Shown here: piece by piece, positions 44,242-52,490 of the stretch | Layout of the letters: each line of letters starts with the position of its first letter | Numbering within the stretch: position 1 is the first letter of the stretch | Assembly: GCF_000190695.1 (NCBI RefSeq) | Contig: NZ_GL870929.1 | Coordinates: 1,747,200-1,811,199, forward strand | Source of the DNA: Kingella denitrificans ATCC 33394 | Lineage (GTDB): Bacteria > Pseudomonadota > Gammaproteobacteria > Burkholderiales > Neisseriaceae | Reading direction: 5' to 3' | DNA length: 64,000 nt | The notes under the pieces: generated by a model | The model's input: the letters and a program-made list of their open reading frames with translations, nothing else | Told to the model about the DNA's origin: nothing | The model's database searches: none | Translations under genes and position numbers: made by a program

Positions 44242-45660
44242 ATGATGATGAATCAAGACAAACGCAAAACCGTGATGCTGTATCCGGCCGCGTCCGGAGA
44301 TTTGGCGATAGAAATCGGCATGGTCTGCGCGGGGGTGTTGCTGTCGCTGATTATCGGGCTGGATGTGCTGTCAGACATTTCCGGCGGCTGGGTGGGCGCG
44401 ATGTTCGGTGTGGTGGTGGCGCTGCTGTTTTTCGGCAGGGCAGCGCTGGGCAGTTTTATGTACTGGCGTACGTTCACGGCACGGGATTTTCTGCGGTTGG
44501 ACAAGGAACGCGGCGTGCTGCTGCACGGTCGTTGGCGTTGGGGCTGGCAGGCGCAGCGGGAATATCCGCTTTCGATGTTTGCGGCGGTGGCGGCGGAAAA
44601 GGTGTGGGACAATTATCGCGGTCATTACGGGCGTTTGTGGCTGGAATCGGCAGACGGGCAAAACGATTTGGTGTTGGAGGAAAATTTTCTGCCATACAAA
44701 GATTCTCTGCACAGGTTGGACAATATCCAAAGCCATATCGCCCGCACCACGGGTTTGGCCAAACGCCCTGTTATCAACACGGAAATCCGCGCACCAGAAG
44801 AAACGGCAGCCGATTTGTCCAAATTGCGCGCACCGAAGCCGGAAATTTTGCCCGCATGGCGGCAGGCGGTGAATTTGGTGGCGGCCGGGTTATGGACTGG
44901 GCTGGCGGTTTGGCTGCTGCGTTTGGCGGCGGATTGGCAAAGTGGCGGTCTGCCCAAGCCGCTGTATTTCGGCGCGGGGCTGCTGGCGCTCGGCTTATTG
45001 GCGGTGGCGGTATCGGAAGTGCGCTCGGTGTTTCGTGCGCGGCGCGGCGGGAAAACAAGGCAAGCGGTTGGGCGGCAGCCGTCTGAAATCAAGGCGGCAC
45101 TGGAGGCGGCAAGGCAGGCGAGACATGAAACGCAGCCGAAGCTACCGGAACGCGCCGCACCGAAAACATCAGGCAGGATGGAATTTGCCGTGTATTCGAT
45201 CGGCACTTTGTTCTCGCGCCTACTATTTTTTCTGCCATTTGTGCTACTGCTGGTGTGGATTGAATTTGGTTGGCAGAGACTATTTTGGCTGGCAGCGCTG
45301 CTGTTTGCCGCATGGTGGTTTGTGCGCTCTTGGAATACATTGCACAAGGTGCGTTACAACGCGCAGGAAGACACACTGACGGTGTACCGCCTGCGCGGTT
45401 TCAAATGGCAGCCTGAAAAACACTATGCGCTATCGGGATTTTGCGGCATCTACTGCCGCGAAAAATACAGCAGCATGGGCGTGAAAGCGGGCGAAATTTG
45501 GCTGGCGGGCAAAGAAGGCGGCAACGACGTGCGGCTGTTGAAGGCGGATTTCCTGTGGCGCGACAACCGTCAGGCGGCGGTGGCAACGGCCAAGAAAATT
45601 GCCCGAACCACGGGTCTGCCGCTGTTGGAATATGTCGAGCCCGCCGCAAGGATTGCCTGA
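44242..45660 (+). CDS. Hypothetical membrane protein with internal duplication
   Basis: 472 residues from the first of three consecutive ATG codons. It consists of two related halves. Each has a pair of TM helices followed by a soluble domain of about 100 residues: YPLSMFAAVAAEKVWDNYRG ... IARTTGLAKRP in the first half, and YALSGFCGIYCREKYSSMGV ... IARTTGLPLLE in the second. Between them is an arginine-rich charged linker (about 270-320). The soluble repeats look like membrane-tethered PH-like domains, but I do not recognise a named family. Ends with an uptake-sequence terminator. Confidence 0.7.
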   Translation: MMMNQDKRKTVMLYPAASGDLAIEIGMVCAGVLLSLIIGLDVLSDISGGWVGAMFGVVVALLFFGRAALGSFMYWRTFTARDFLRLDKERGVLLHGRWRWGWQAQREYPLSMFAAVAAEKVWDNYRGHYGRLWLESADGQNDLVLEENFLPYKDSLHRLDNIQSHIARTTGLAKRPVINTEIRAPEETAADLSKLRAPKPEILPAWRQAVNLVAAGLWTGLAVWLLRLAADWQSGGLPKPLYFGAGLLALGLLAVAVSEVRSVFRARRGGKTRQAVGRQPSEIKAALEAARQARHETQPKLPERAAPKTSGRMEFAVYSIGTLFSRLLFFLPFVLLLVWIEFGWQRLFWLAALLFAAWWFVRSWNTLHKVRYNAQEDTLTVYRLRGFKWQPEKHYALSGFCGIYCREKYSSMGVKAGEIWLAGKEGGNDVRLLKADFLWRDNRQAAVATAKKIARTTGLPLLEYVEPAARIA

Positions 45661-45664
45661 AAAG

Positions 45665-45722
45665 TGCAGGCTGCTTTTGTTTCGCTGATTTATGCATTTG
45701 CGGAAAAAGCAGCCTGCACTTT
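45665..45722 (+). terminator. Uptake-sequence terminator after the 44242 gene
   Basis: Inverted 12-mers at 45665-45676 and 45707-45718, followed by TTTTT. Confidence 0.75.
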
Positions 45723-45723
45723 T

Positions 45724-45774
45724 TATAGTGGATTAAAATTGCAATGATACGGCGTTGACTCGCCTTGACGTACT
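45724..45774. mobile_element. Truncated Correia-like element
   Basis: Matches the first ~51 bases of the element at 13231 with one difference, then breaks into unrelated sequence after GACGTACT. The right terminal repeat is missing. The break coincides with the start of the decayed hemagglutinin region. Confidence 0.8.
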
Positions 45775-45811
45775 GTAGTTACACACACATTTTGTCACTA
45801 TTTCGCTACCA

Positions 45812-45835
45812 TTTTGTCATTGCGCAATGACAAAA
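45812..45835. other. Perfect 24-bp palindrome
   Basis: Half-site ttttgtcattgc followed directly by its complement. It lies just past the end of the hemagglutinin remnant. Could be a terminator without loop, a regulator site or a mobile-element end. Confidence 0.5.
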
Positions 45836-45846
45836 CTGCTGCAAAA

Positions 45847-46920
45847 TCATAGAATGTGTTGTTTGCAAATTTCATCACCACATTCATGATGTGCCTTATC
45901 AATTTCAATCAGTTGTTTTGATGTTAGATAATTATTCTCCACAGCATTCTGTGCATTCAGGCTGTCTTGTGTGGCATTCGTGCTGCTATTGTCAATCGCT
46001 GCACCCGTTACCGCTCTGAGAAGGTTTGTTATTGCGCTTACGGTTTCTTTCTGTTCCGCCGTCAATGCGCTACCGTCCATTTCTCCATACAGCCAGGTAC
46101 TGGTTACTGGCACAGCTGCTTCCACACTGCCTGCGTTAATAGCTCCTGCTAGGGCATTATTGTCTCCTGCTGCTGCAACCGCTGCACCCAATACCGCATG
46201 AACTAAAATATGGGCAGATGAGCCTTCGGTATTTTTACTTTTGAAGTATTGCCCAATCTTAATAGGAGATCATGGGCGAAGCAGTTGCCGCTGCAATACC
46301 TACCGCGCTTTGTGTCGGTGCGCTTAATTCTGCGGCTATGCTGTTGAGTAGCACTTGTCCGCGCTGCCAGTTGGCAATTTGGCTGTCATATTCCATTTGG
46401 CTGATTTCACCTTTTTCCAGTTGTTTTTTAAACCGTCCAGATGTTGATTGATTTCGGTGTTGGCTGCGGTTATCTGCAAGCTGCCGTTTTGCTGTTTGCC
46501 ATGGTAGGCGGCGGTGTCTTGCACACTTTCTATGTTGAGGTTTCGGCTGTCCGACCGGATGCCTTTGCCGATCACTTGAGCACCTCTGAGTGAGGTGTCG
46601 CCGCCGTTCCGGATGATGGTTTGGCTGCCCTTGTCACCAATATGGGTATGCCGGTGGGTGTGGCTTTCGTCATTGCCCCAGCCTTTGCTAATATTGCCAT
46701 CAACACTAATGCCTAAGTTTACGTTATTGCCCAACTGCGCGGCAGCCTGCACCGGAAGCCTGCAGTGGGTTTTGCCGCCGGAGTGAATGTTGCTGTTTCT
46801 ACGGTAGTCACTAAAGCACGGCTCGGTTTCCGCAACGGGCGGTCGGGAATGATAAACAGGAGGAGTAATGAGGGAGGTAGGACGAGGCAGTTCATGGGGG
46901 AACTTTGTCATCGTGTCCAC
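45847..46920 (-). pseudogene. Remnant of a TpsA/CdiA-type filamentous hemagglutinin
   Basis: Two minus-strand pieces in different frames. The upstream piece (46920-46336) contains hemagglutinin-repeat sequence: QLGNNVNLGISVDGNISKGW, NGGDTSLRGAQVIGKGIRSD, and NIESVQDTAAYHGKQQNGSL. A second frame then gives GSSAHILVHAVLGAAVAAAG and the pre-toxin region ending QNAVENNYLTSKQLIEID, with the VENN motif that precedes the variable toxin tip in CDI proteins. Only 24 residues follow VENN before a stop. At least one frame break and loss of thousands of bases upstream make this a decayed fragment. In intact systems such proteins are exported by a TpsB/CdiB partner, absent here. Confidence 0.82.
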
Positions 46921-47014
46921 ATGAATTTATATTTAAATTTGCATTTAATAAATGTGTTTTTAACTGTGCTTTATTTAAAGGTAATGAGAATGTGAAAGTA
47001 TCGAACCAATCCCA

Positions 47015-47052
47015 AAGCAGCCTGCACTTTCGAAACGGGGTGCAGGCTGCTT
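47015..47052. terminator. Uptake-sequence terminator after the tolC-like gene
   Basis: Inverted 12-mers at 47015-47026 and 47041-47052, just beyond the tolC-like stop on the minus strand. Confidence 0.72.
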
Positions 47053-47081
47053 TGGGGATTTCATAACCGTTTTAGTCTGCT

Positions 47082-48392
47082 TTATTCCGCAAATACCGTT
47101 TCCAACCCCAACCCACTCTCTTTCACCAAGCGCAAATAAGCCAGCATGAATTTATACCGTGCTTGAGCCAGTTTCTGTTCTGCTTGGGCGACTTCCTGCC
47201 GCGCCCGTATCACTTCCAGCCGGTTGCGGATGCCGTATTGTTGGCCGGTTTCGGTCGATTTCAGTTTCAAACGGCTGCTTTCCAAAACCCGTTCTTGCGC
47301 CATGATTTGGTAACGCGCCGCACCGCTTTCGGTATAAGCCTGGCGCACGGCGAGTTTGATGTGCCGCTCGGTTGCGGTCAGCTGGGCTTCGGCGGCTCCG
47401 TATTGCGCTTCGGCTTCATGGATTTTGCCCGACAATTCTCCGCCGGTATAAAGCGGCAAATTCAACTGTACGCCAACGCTCATCCCTTTGCCCCGATAGT
47501 GGTAGTCATTATTCTGCGCAGATGAAGTGTAGAGATTATTCTGATAGCCGACATGGGCGGAAACGGTGGGATAGCGGCTGTTCTGTGCCGCACGAAGCGC
47601 CTGTCCGCTGCTTTGCAGGGCAAGCTGCTGCATCCGGTATTCATGATTGTTGGATAAAGCAATACGCTGCCATTCATCCAGACTGTAGCGTTCCAGCTTG
47701 GGCAGATAGCGCGCCAGCAGGTTGGCGGTATCGATGGCCTCGATTTGTTTGCTGTCCAGGCCGGTGTAGTCGTTCAGCTGGTTTTCATAGGTTTGTTTCT
47801 CGGCCAATACGGCGATTTCTTGGGCCAGGGCATTATCGTAACCGGCTTTGGCTTCGTGAATATCCAGCGCGGTGGCAGCGCCTTTATTGAATAAAGCCTG
47901 CGCCTGCCTTACCTGCTGGGCATAAGCCTCTTTTTCCGCGGCATGGGCGGCAACGGTGTCCCGGCTGAGTAAAACGTTGAAATAACTTTCGGCGACTTTC
48001 AACAGCAATTCTTCGCGTGCCGCATCGAAACGCTGTTCTGCAGCCTGCGTATCGAACCTGCTTTGGCGGTATTGTGCAATTTTGGCAGCGTCAAATAAGG
48101 TTTGTCCCACCTGCACGCTCCATCCCTGTGTTTCGCGGGTGGAAGAAATCGATGGCGGCTGGCGCTGGTAGCTGGCATTGGCGGATACATGGGGAAGGAA
48201 TGCGGCCTTGGCCTGCTGCTGCCGTGCGCGCACTGCATCACGCTGGTAATGGGACGCTTGAAAATCAGCCGAATGTTGCTGCGCCGCCCGCCATGCTTCA
48301 GGCAGCGTAAAAGCCGAAACGGATGGGGAAAGGGATAGGGGCAAGGTAAAAATCGAAATGGGTAGGATATATTTGGAAAAATAGGATTTCAT
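47082..48392 (-). CDS. TolC-family outer-membrane channel for type I secretion
   Basis: 436 residues with a signal peptide (about 1-27, ending SVSA). The mature protein begins FTLPEAWRAAQQHSADFQAS, the standard TolC opening, and contains two OEP halves with long alternating coiled-coil helices rich in Ala, Gln and Glu. LNLPLYTGGELSGKIHEAEA (second half) and RQAYTESGAARYQIMAQERV are typical of the type I secretion subgroup. It lies downstream of the hlyD-like gene with a 162-base gap. Together with hlyD and hlyB it would export the RTX proteins encoded nearby. Confidence 0.92.
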   Translation of the reverse strand: MKSYFSKYILPISIFTLPLSLSPSVSAFTLPEAWRAAQQHSADFQASHYQRDAVRARQQQAKAAFLPHVSANASYQRQPPSISSTRETQGWSVQVGQTLFDAAKIAQYRQSRFDTQAAEQRFDAAREELLLKVAESYFNVLLSRDTVAAHAAEKEAYAQQVRQAQALFNKGAATALDIHEAKAGYDNALAQEIAVLAEKQTYENQLNDYTGLDSKQIEAIDTANLLARYLPKLERYSLDEWQRIALSNNHEYRMQQLALQSSGQALRAAQNSRYPTVSAHVGYQNNLYTSSAQNNDYHYRGKGMSVGVQLNLPLYTGGELSGKIHEAEAQYGAAEAQLTATERHIKLAVRQAYTESGAARYQIMAQERVLESSRLKLKSTETGQQYGIRNRLEVIRARQEVAQAEQKLAQARYKFMLAYLRLVKESGLGLETVFAE

Positions 48393-48554
48393 AGCCGAAA
48401 ATAGTTCATGTTACAAATAGGGCGTTGGTGTCAGGCAAACGGAAATACCGTAATCTTGCATTATCATTATATTGAGCAATGTCATCCGGGCAATGGTTGC
48501 AGGCAGCCTGCATGCCCGAACCGGCGGATAACAAATACCCGGTGCGGCATCCGT

Positions 48555-49994
48555 TTATCGTTCCCTAAAACTTTCGTCCAGTTTGGTTTGCAGCGGGCTT
48601 AACAGATAATCCAGCACCCGACGTTTACCGGTTTTAATCTCCGCCGTAACATTCATGCCTGCCGTCAGATTCACCGTTTTGCCGTCAATATTCAAGGTAT
48701 GTTTGTCCAGCGACACCACCGCCGTATAAACCAAACCCAACTGCTCGTGGCTTACCGCATCGTGGCTGACACTTTTTACCTTGCCCGTCAGATAACCGTA
48801 GCGCGTATAGGGAAAGCTCTCAATCTTCACCACCGCATCCTGCCCTTGTTCCACAAAACCGATGTCCTTATTCAACACCAAAACTTCCACATCCATTTTG
48901 TCGTCATCGGGTGCAACCACCATCATCTTTTGTGCAGCCTGCACCACACCGCCCACCGTATAGGTGGCCAATTCCTGCACCGTGCCGTCCGCAGGCGACT
49001 GTATCGTCATCAGCTGCTGCCGCTGCTTTGCCTTATCCGTCTGGCCGCGGTATTGGTCAATCTGTTCGTTTGCCTGGCGCAGTGCATCCAGCGTATCGCG
49101 TTTCAGGTTCTGTGTATTCAGCACCCGATTCTGCTCCGCCTGTGCAATGGCCGCCTGAATCTGCCTCATCTGACCGCGCGTACTTTCCAAATCGTTCCGA
49201 TTGCTGACTGATTTGCTCTGCTGCTCCAAAAACGCATGTTCCGAAATAAAATTGTCGGCCCGCAAACGGCGGTAGTCTGCTGTTTTCTGCTGCTCTATCG
49301 CCCCCACCGAAACCAGCTTCTGCTCCTGCGCCTTGGCCGACTGCAATTCCGCCTGATGGCCGCGCAAAGCCGACTGCAGTTGCGCATCCTGCGCCGCCCA
49401 TGCCTGATACTGGTTCTGCGCCAATATCTGCGCCGATTGCACATCCGCATCGGAGAGGCCTAAAGACCGTGCCTGCGCCATATCGATATGCGGCACGGTA
49501 CGGCTTTCCAGCGCCGCCAATACCGCCTCATAACGCAGTTTGGACAATTGGGCAGCCTGCAAAGCCTGCTCCGACTGCACCACATCGCTGTCCGTGCCCA
49601 CAGCCTCCAGTTCCACCAGCGTTTCTCCCTGTTTCACATGCTGCCCGTCACGCACATGTACCGCCTTCACCACCGCGGTTTCCAGCGGCTGGATGGTTTT
49701 GCTGCGCCCGCCCGACACCGTCTTGCCAGAAGCCGCTGCCACAATATCGATTTTGCCGAACCAGGACCACAACAAAGCCAAAAGCGCAAACGCCATAATA
49801 AAACGCGCCGCCCATTTCGGAGCGGCAGAGACCGGTGTATCGGTCAGTTCCAAATGCGCGGGCAAAAACGCCAGTTCCTCCGCCGTGCGTTTGGGCGGTT
49901 CCAACTGTTCGCGCACCGCCCAAACATTGCGCCATACGGTAATGTAGCGGGAAAGAAAGGATTTCAGGGCGGAGAAAAACATAACGGATATCAC
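48555..49994 (-). CDS. HlyD-family periplasmic adaptor for type I secretion
   Basis: 479 residues. A short cytoplasmic N-terminus, one TM helix (about 66-83), then the lipoyl halves VVKAVHVRDGQHVKQGETLV and TIQSPADGTVQELATYTVGG flanking a long coiled coil (about 140-320), and the C-terminal beta-barrel ending GMNVTAEIKTGKRRVLDYLL, the hallmark of type I secretion adaptors. It is divergent from the first immunity-like gene at 50226 and shares that control region. hlyB of the system is 7 kb away on the same strand. Confidence 0.94.
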   Translation of the reverse strand: MISVMFFSALKSFLSRYITVWRNVWAVREQLEPPKRTAEELAFLPAHLELTDTPVSAAPKWAARFIMAFALLALLWSWFGKIDIVAAASGKTVSGGRSKTIQPLETAVVKAVHVRDGQHVKQGETLVELEAVGTDSDVVQSEQALQAAQLSKLRYEAVLAALESRTVPHIDMAQARSLGLSDADVQSAQILAQNQYQAWAAQDAQLQSALRGHQAELQSAKAQEQKLVSVGAIEQQKTADYRRLRADNFISEHAFLEQQSKSVSNRNDLESTRGQMRQIQAAIAQAEQNRVLNTQNLKRDTLDALRQANEQIDQYRGQTDKAKQRQQLMTIQSPADGTVQELATYTVGGVVQAAQKMMVVAPDDDKMDVEVLVLNKDIGFVEQGQDAVVKIESFPYTRYGYLTGKVKSVSHDAVSHEQLGLVYTAVVSLDKHTLNIDGKTVNLTAGMNVTAEIKTGKRRVLDYLLSPLQTKLDESFRER

Positions 49995-50083
49995 CTTGGC
50001 AATATAGGAACAGGAAACAATATAAATTATGTAAAGGAATTTTAACGGAAAGCACGGCGGCTGTTAAGGGAAAGGCGGGAATA

Positions 50084-50123
50084 TTGACAAAAAATATCCA
50101 AGTCGTTACAAATATTCATTATT
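50084..50123 (+). promoter_or_regulatory. Promoter with overlapping Fur-like site before the RTX-lipase cluster
   Basis: TTGACA at 50084-50089, a 17-base spacer and TACAAA at 50107-50112. The 19 bases 50105-50123 (gttacaaatattcattatt) agree with the Fur consensus gataatgataatcattatc at 13 of 19 positions and cover the -10. Iron repression is inferred. Confidence 0.55.
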
Positions 50124-50146
50124 TTACTGCGTAACGCAACGCGAAG

Positions 50147-50195
50147 TGCAGGCTGCTTTGGAAGTGCGGCAAGGTTCGGCAAAAAGCAGCCTGCA
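50147..50195 (+). repeat. Uptake-sequence hairpin in the leader of the RTX-lipase cluster
   Basis: Inverted 12-mers at 50147-50158 and 50184-50195 lie between the promoter and the first start codon, so they would act in the transcript leader. Confidence 0.6.
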
Positions 50196-50225
50196 CATTT
50201 AACCAATAACCAAAGGAATCAAATC

Positions 50226-50846
50226 ATGATCGCCATCGTCCTGTTTATCTTTCTGGCCATCTGGATTCTGCTGACCAAATTCACCATGAAAATCGGCAGG
50301 TATTTATTCAAACGATACCGCCCCGACAATCCCCGCGCGGAAAAATGGGGCGCGTTTTGGGGATTTATGCTGGCGATGGGCTGGGTGTTGGTTTATTGGA
50401 CGGTGGAAGCGGTCGTCGTCCGTATTTATGCGGCACAAATGTGCAAGCAGGCGGGGATTACGGTTTATGTGACGCCGGAGCAGTGGAGGAGTCTCACGAA
50501 GGAAAGTGCGGATAATTTAAGAAAAAATGCCCCTTTTTATTTTGAAAATAATTCAATTATTTTTGATGGGCATAAATTTGATCGTCTAAATTTAAACTAT
50601 ATACCGGCTGGCATATCAATATATACATTTATTTCAAAAGAAATAAATTATACGACCATGAGATATGAAATTTTTTTAGATAACAATTTGCAGGTTATTT
50701 TATTTAAAAGTGTTAGGGTGTCTACACGTTATGCACCTGCTGGAAGTTCTTATAAATTTTGGATAGATAATATTCCAAGTTGTGGCAATGACTCATTTGA
50801 TTATCTTAATCGTTATTTAGATTTCTCAACCGACCTAAAAAGGTAA
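50226..50846 (+). CDS. Two-TM membrane protein, putative immunity paralogue 1
   Basis: 206 residues. TM1 about 2-17 and TM2 about 43-67 flank a basic loop (KIGRYLFKRYRPDNPRAEKW), placing the C-terminal domain in the periplasm. A cysteine after TM2 (QMCKQAG) and one near the C-terminus (PSCGND) are shared by all three paralogues and may pair. The first ~235 bases resemble the copies at 51027 and 51817, but the rest is AT-rich and divergent. AAAGGA ribosome site. Directly followed by a 59-codon toxin stub. The immunity role is inferred from position and variability, not from a known family. Confidence 0.7.
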   Translation: MIAIVLFIFLAIWILLTKFTMKIGRYLFKRYRPDNPRAEKWGAFWGFMLAMGWVLVYWTVEAVVVRIYAAQMCKQAGITVYVTPEQWRSLTKESADNLRKNAPFYFENNSIIFDGHKFDRLNLNYIPAGISIYTFISKEINYTTMRYEIFLDNNLQVILFKSVRVSTRYAPAGSSYKFWIDNIPSCGNDSFDYLNRYLDFSTDLKR

Positions 50847-50850
50847 CATT

Positions 50851-51030
50851 ATGGCAAATATCAATGTCTCCGATTATGTTTTACTAGCAGAAGCCGGTTA
50901 TGCAGATTTCTCGTTACCCATATCCGCTTTGCGCGCAACGAAAATCAGGCAACAAAAAAGTGCATGCTGCTTTTCGGATGTTCCGTCCGTAAAAAGCAGC
51001 CTGCACTTTATAAACGGGGCTGAATCATGA
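50851..51030 (+). pseudogene. Truncated 5' stub of the RTX lipase gene, copy 1
   Basis: 59 codons. MANINVSDYVLLAEAGYADF matches the first 20 residues of the full RTX lipase (MSNIDISDYTLLAEASYADF). After FSL the frame switches to unrelated ISALRATKIRQQKSACCF and reads through an uptake-sequence pair (left copy mutated) to a TGA. That TGA overlaps the next gene's ATG (ATGA). AAAGG site as in the full gene. Confidence 0.75.
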
Positions 51031-51638
51031 TCGCCATCGTGCTGTTTATCTTTCTGATTATCTGGATTCTACTGACCAAATTCGCCATGAAAATCGGCAG
51101 ATATCTGTTCCGCCGTTTCCGACCCGACAACCCCCGTGCGGAAAAATGGGGTGCGTTTTGGGGGTTTATGCTGGCGATGGGCTGGGTGTTTGTTTTTTGG
51201 GCGGTGGAAGTGGTACTGGTCCACCGATATGCTGCCGAACTATGCCAACAGGCAGGATTGAAGGTTTATGTTACCGCCGAACAATGGAAGAATATGGTGG
51301 GCGGCGAAGAGGCTTGGAAAAGGATAATTCCGCTCGACCGTAATCCGTCAGCTAATGAGAAAGATAAGGTTCTAGTATATAATGGCAAGCAATACAAGCC
51401 TTTTTGGGTATTAAATCAACGAGTTTGGGTTTATATTCAATACAAAACCAAACCGTATACATTGCTTGCTGATAGATTATATTATGATAACCTTACGAAT
51501 ACAGTTTTATTTCAATATGTTACCGTCAATTCAGGAGCTAATGCAAATGATTTACTAGGATTTTTTATACCAAATAGAGAATGTAGAGATACATCAAGCA
51601 AACACCTTTTAACCAGTCAATACTTTTGGGGAATTTAA
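51027..51638 (+). CDS. Two-TM membrane protein, putative immunity paralogue 2
   Basis: 203 residues, same design as its neighbours: TM1 about 2-17, basic loop KIGRYLFRRFRPDNPRAEKW, TM2 about 43-67, periplasmic tail with cysteines in ELCQQAG and RECRDT. It is nearly identical to the 51817 protein through KNMVGGEEAWKRIIPL (to about residue 107), then unrelated in detail. The start overlaps the preceding stub's stop (ATGA) and has no strong ribosome site, so translation probably depends on the stub. It is also followed by a toxin stub. Confidence 0.7.
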   Translation: MIAIVLFIFLIIWILLTKFAMKIGRYLFRRFRPDNPRAEKWGAFWGFMLAMGWVFVFWAVEVVLVHRYAAELCQQAGLKVYVTAEQWKNMVGGEEAWKRIIPLDRNPSANEKDKVLVYNGKQYKPFWVLNQRVWVYIQYKTKPYTLLADRLYYDNLTNTVLFQYVTVNSGANANDLLGFFIPNRECRDTSSKHLLTSQYFWGI

Positions 51639-51640
51639 TT

Positions 51641-51820
51641 ATGTTTAACCATAAAATTTCAGATTACGTCGCCTTGGCGGAAGCTGGTTATACTGATTTC
51701 TCGTTATCCATATCCGCTTTGCGCGCTACGAAAATCAGGCAACAAAAAAGTGCAGGCTGCTTTTCGGATGTTCCGTCCGTAAAAAGCAGCCTGCATTTTA
51801 TAAACGGGGCTGAATCATGA
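51641..51820 (+). pseudogene. Truncated 5' stub of the RTX lipase gene, copy 2
   Basis: 59 codons, MFNHKISDYVALAEAGYTDF, again matching only the head of the full toxin. It then carries the same ISALRATKIRQQKSAGCF tail as copy 1, here with both uptake sequences intact (51749-51760 and 51784-51795). The stop overlaps the next ATG. Identical length and tail show that the stubs were copied as a unit with the membrane protein gene. Confidence 0.75.
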
Positions 51821-52485
51821 TCGCCATCGTCCTGTTTATCTTTCTGGCCGTCTGGATTCTGCTGACCAAGTTCGCCATGAAAATCGGCTGGTATCTGTTC
51901 CGCCGTTTTCGACCCGACAATCCCCGTGCGGAACGGTGGGGTGCGTTTTGGGGGTTTATGCTGGCGATGGGCTGGGTGTTGGTTTATTGGACAGTGGAAG
52001 CGGTACTGGTTCGCCGATATGCTGCCGAACTATGCCAACAGGCAGGATTGAAGGTTTATGTTACCGCCGAACAATGGAAGAATATGGTGGGCGGCGAAGA
52101 GGCTTGGAAAAGGATAATTCCGCTCAACCGTAATCCGTTATCTATGGATGCAGACATGAAGGATGAAGTGTTCATATTTGACGGCAAGAAATATAAAATA
52201 GATTACCAGTATAATGAAAGGGTTGTGGAGTATGTCAGATATGAAACTCGACCTTATAGCTTATTAACTGATTCGATAACTTATGACAGGATTACCCGAA
52301 CTATCCTATTTCAAGCAACGTCCGTTAGTACAGGCACGAATGCCCCAGATTTGTTGGGTAGTTTGATGTTTTGGATTCCGAAGTGGAGTAACTGCCGTAC
52401 CGAGGCAGAAAATGAAGAGAGGGCAAAAAATTTGCCTGATTTTCGTAGTACATGGTATTTTTATGAGCAACCTAAAGAAAGGTAA
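51817..52485 (+). CDS. Two-TM membrane protein, putative cognate immunity of the RTX lipase
   Basis: 222 residues, the longest of the three paralogues. TM1 about 2-17, TM2 about 43-67, periplasmic tail with cysteines in ELCQQAG and SNCRTE. Its variable C-terminal region (about 108-222) differs from both other copies. It is the only copy adjacent to a full-length toxin gene, which starts 6 bases after its stop, so it is the best candidate for the cognate partner. It could instead be a secretion accessory or activator, but no acyltransferase (RtxC) features are seen. Confidence 0.7.
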   Translation: MIAIVLFIFLAVWILLTKFAMKIGWYLFRRFRPDNPRAERWGAFWGFMLAMGWVLVYWTVEAVLVRRYAAELCQQAGLKVYVTAEQWKNMVGGEEAWKRIIPLNRNPLSMDADMKDEVFIFDGKKYKIDYQYNERVVEYVRYETRPYSLLTDSITYDRITRTILFQATSVSTGTNAPDLLGSLMFWIPKWSNCRTEAENEERAKNLPDFRSTWYFYEQPKER

Positions 52486-52490
52486 TGATT

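Noticed and set aside
45847..46920. Two open frames considered as intact hypothetical genes
   Set aside because: Both carry pieces of one hemagglutinin/CDI protein in different frames and end abruptly after VENN.
51817..52485. The two-TM proteins considered as RTX acyltransferases (RtxC)
   Set aside because: RtxC proteins are soluble, with a conserved catalytic His; these have two TM helices and a periplasmic tail.
52485..52490. First ATG as start of the RTX lipase
   Set aside because: It overlaps the upstream stop (TAATG), and both stubs align with the second ATG at 52491; not excluded.
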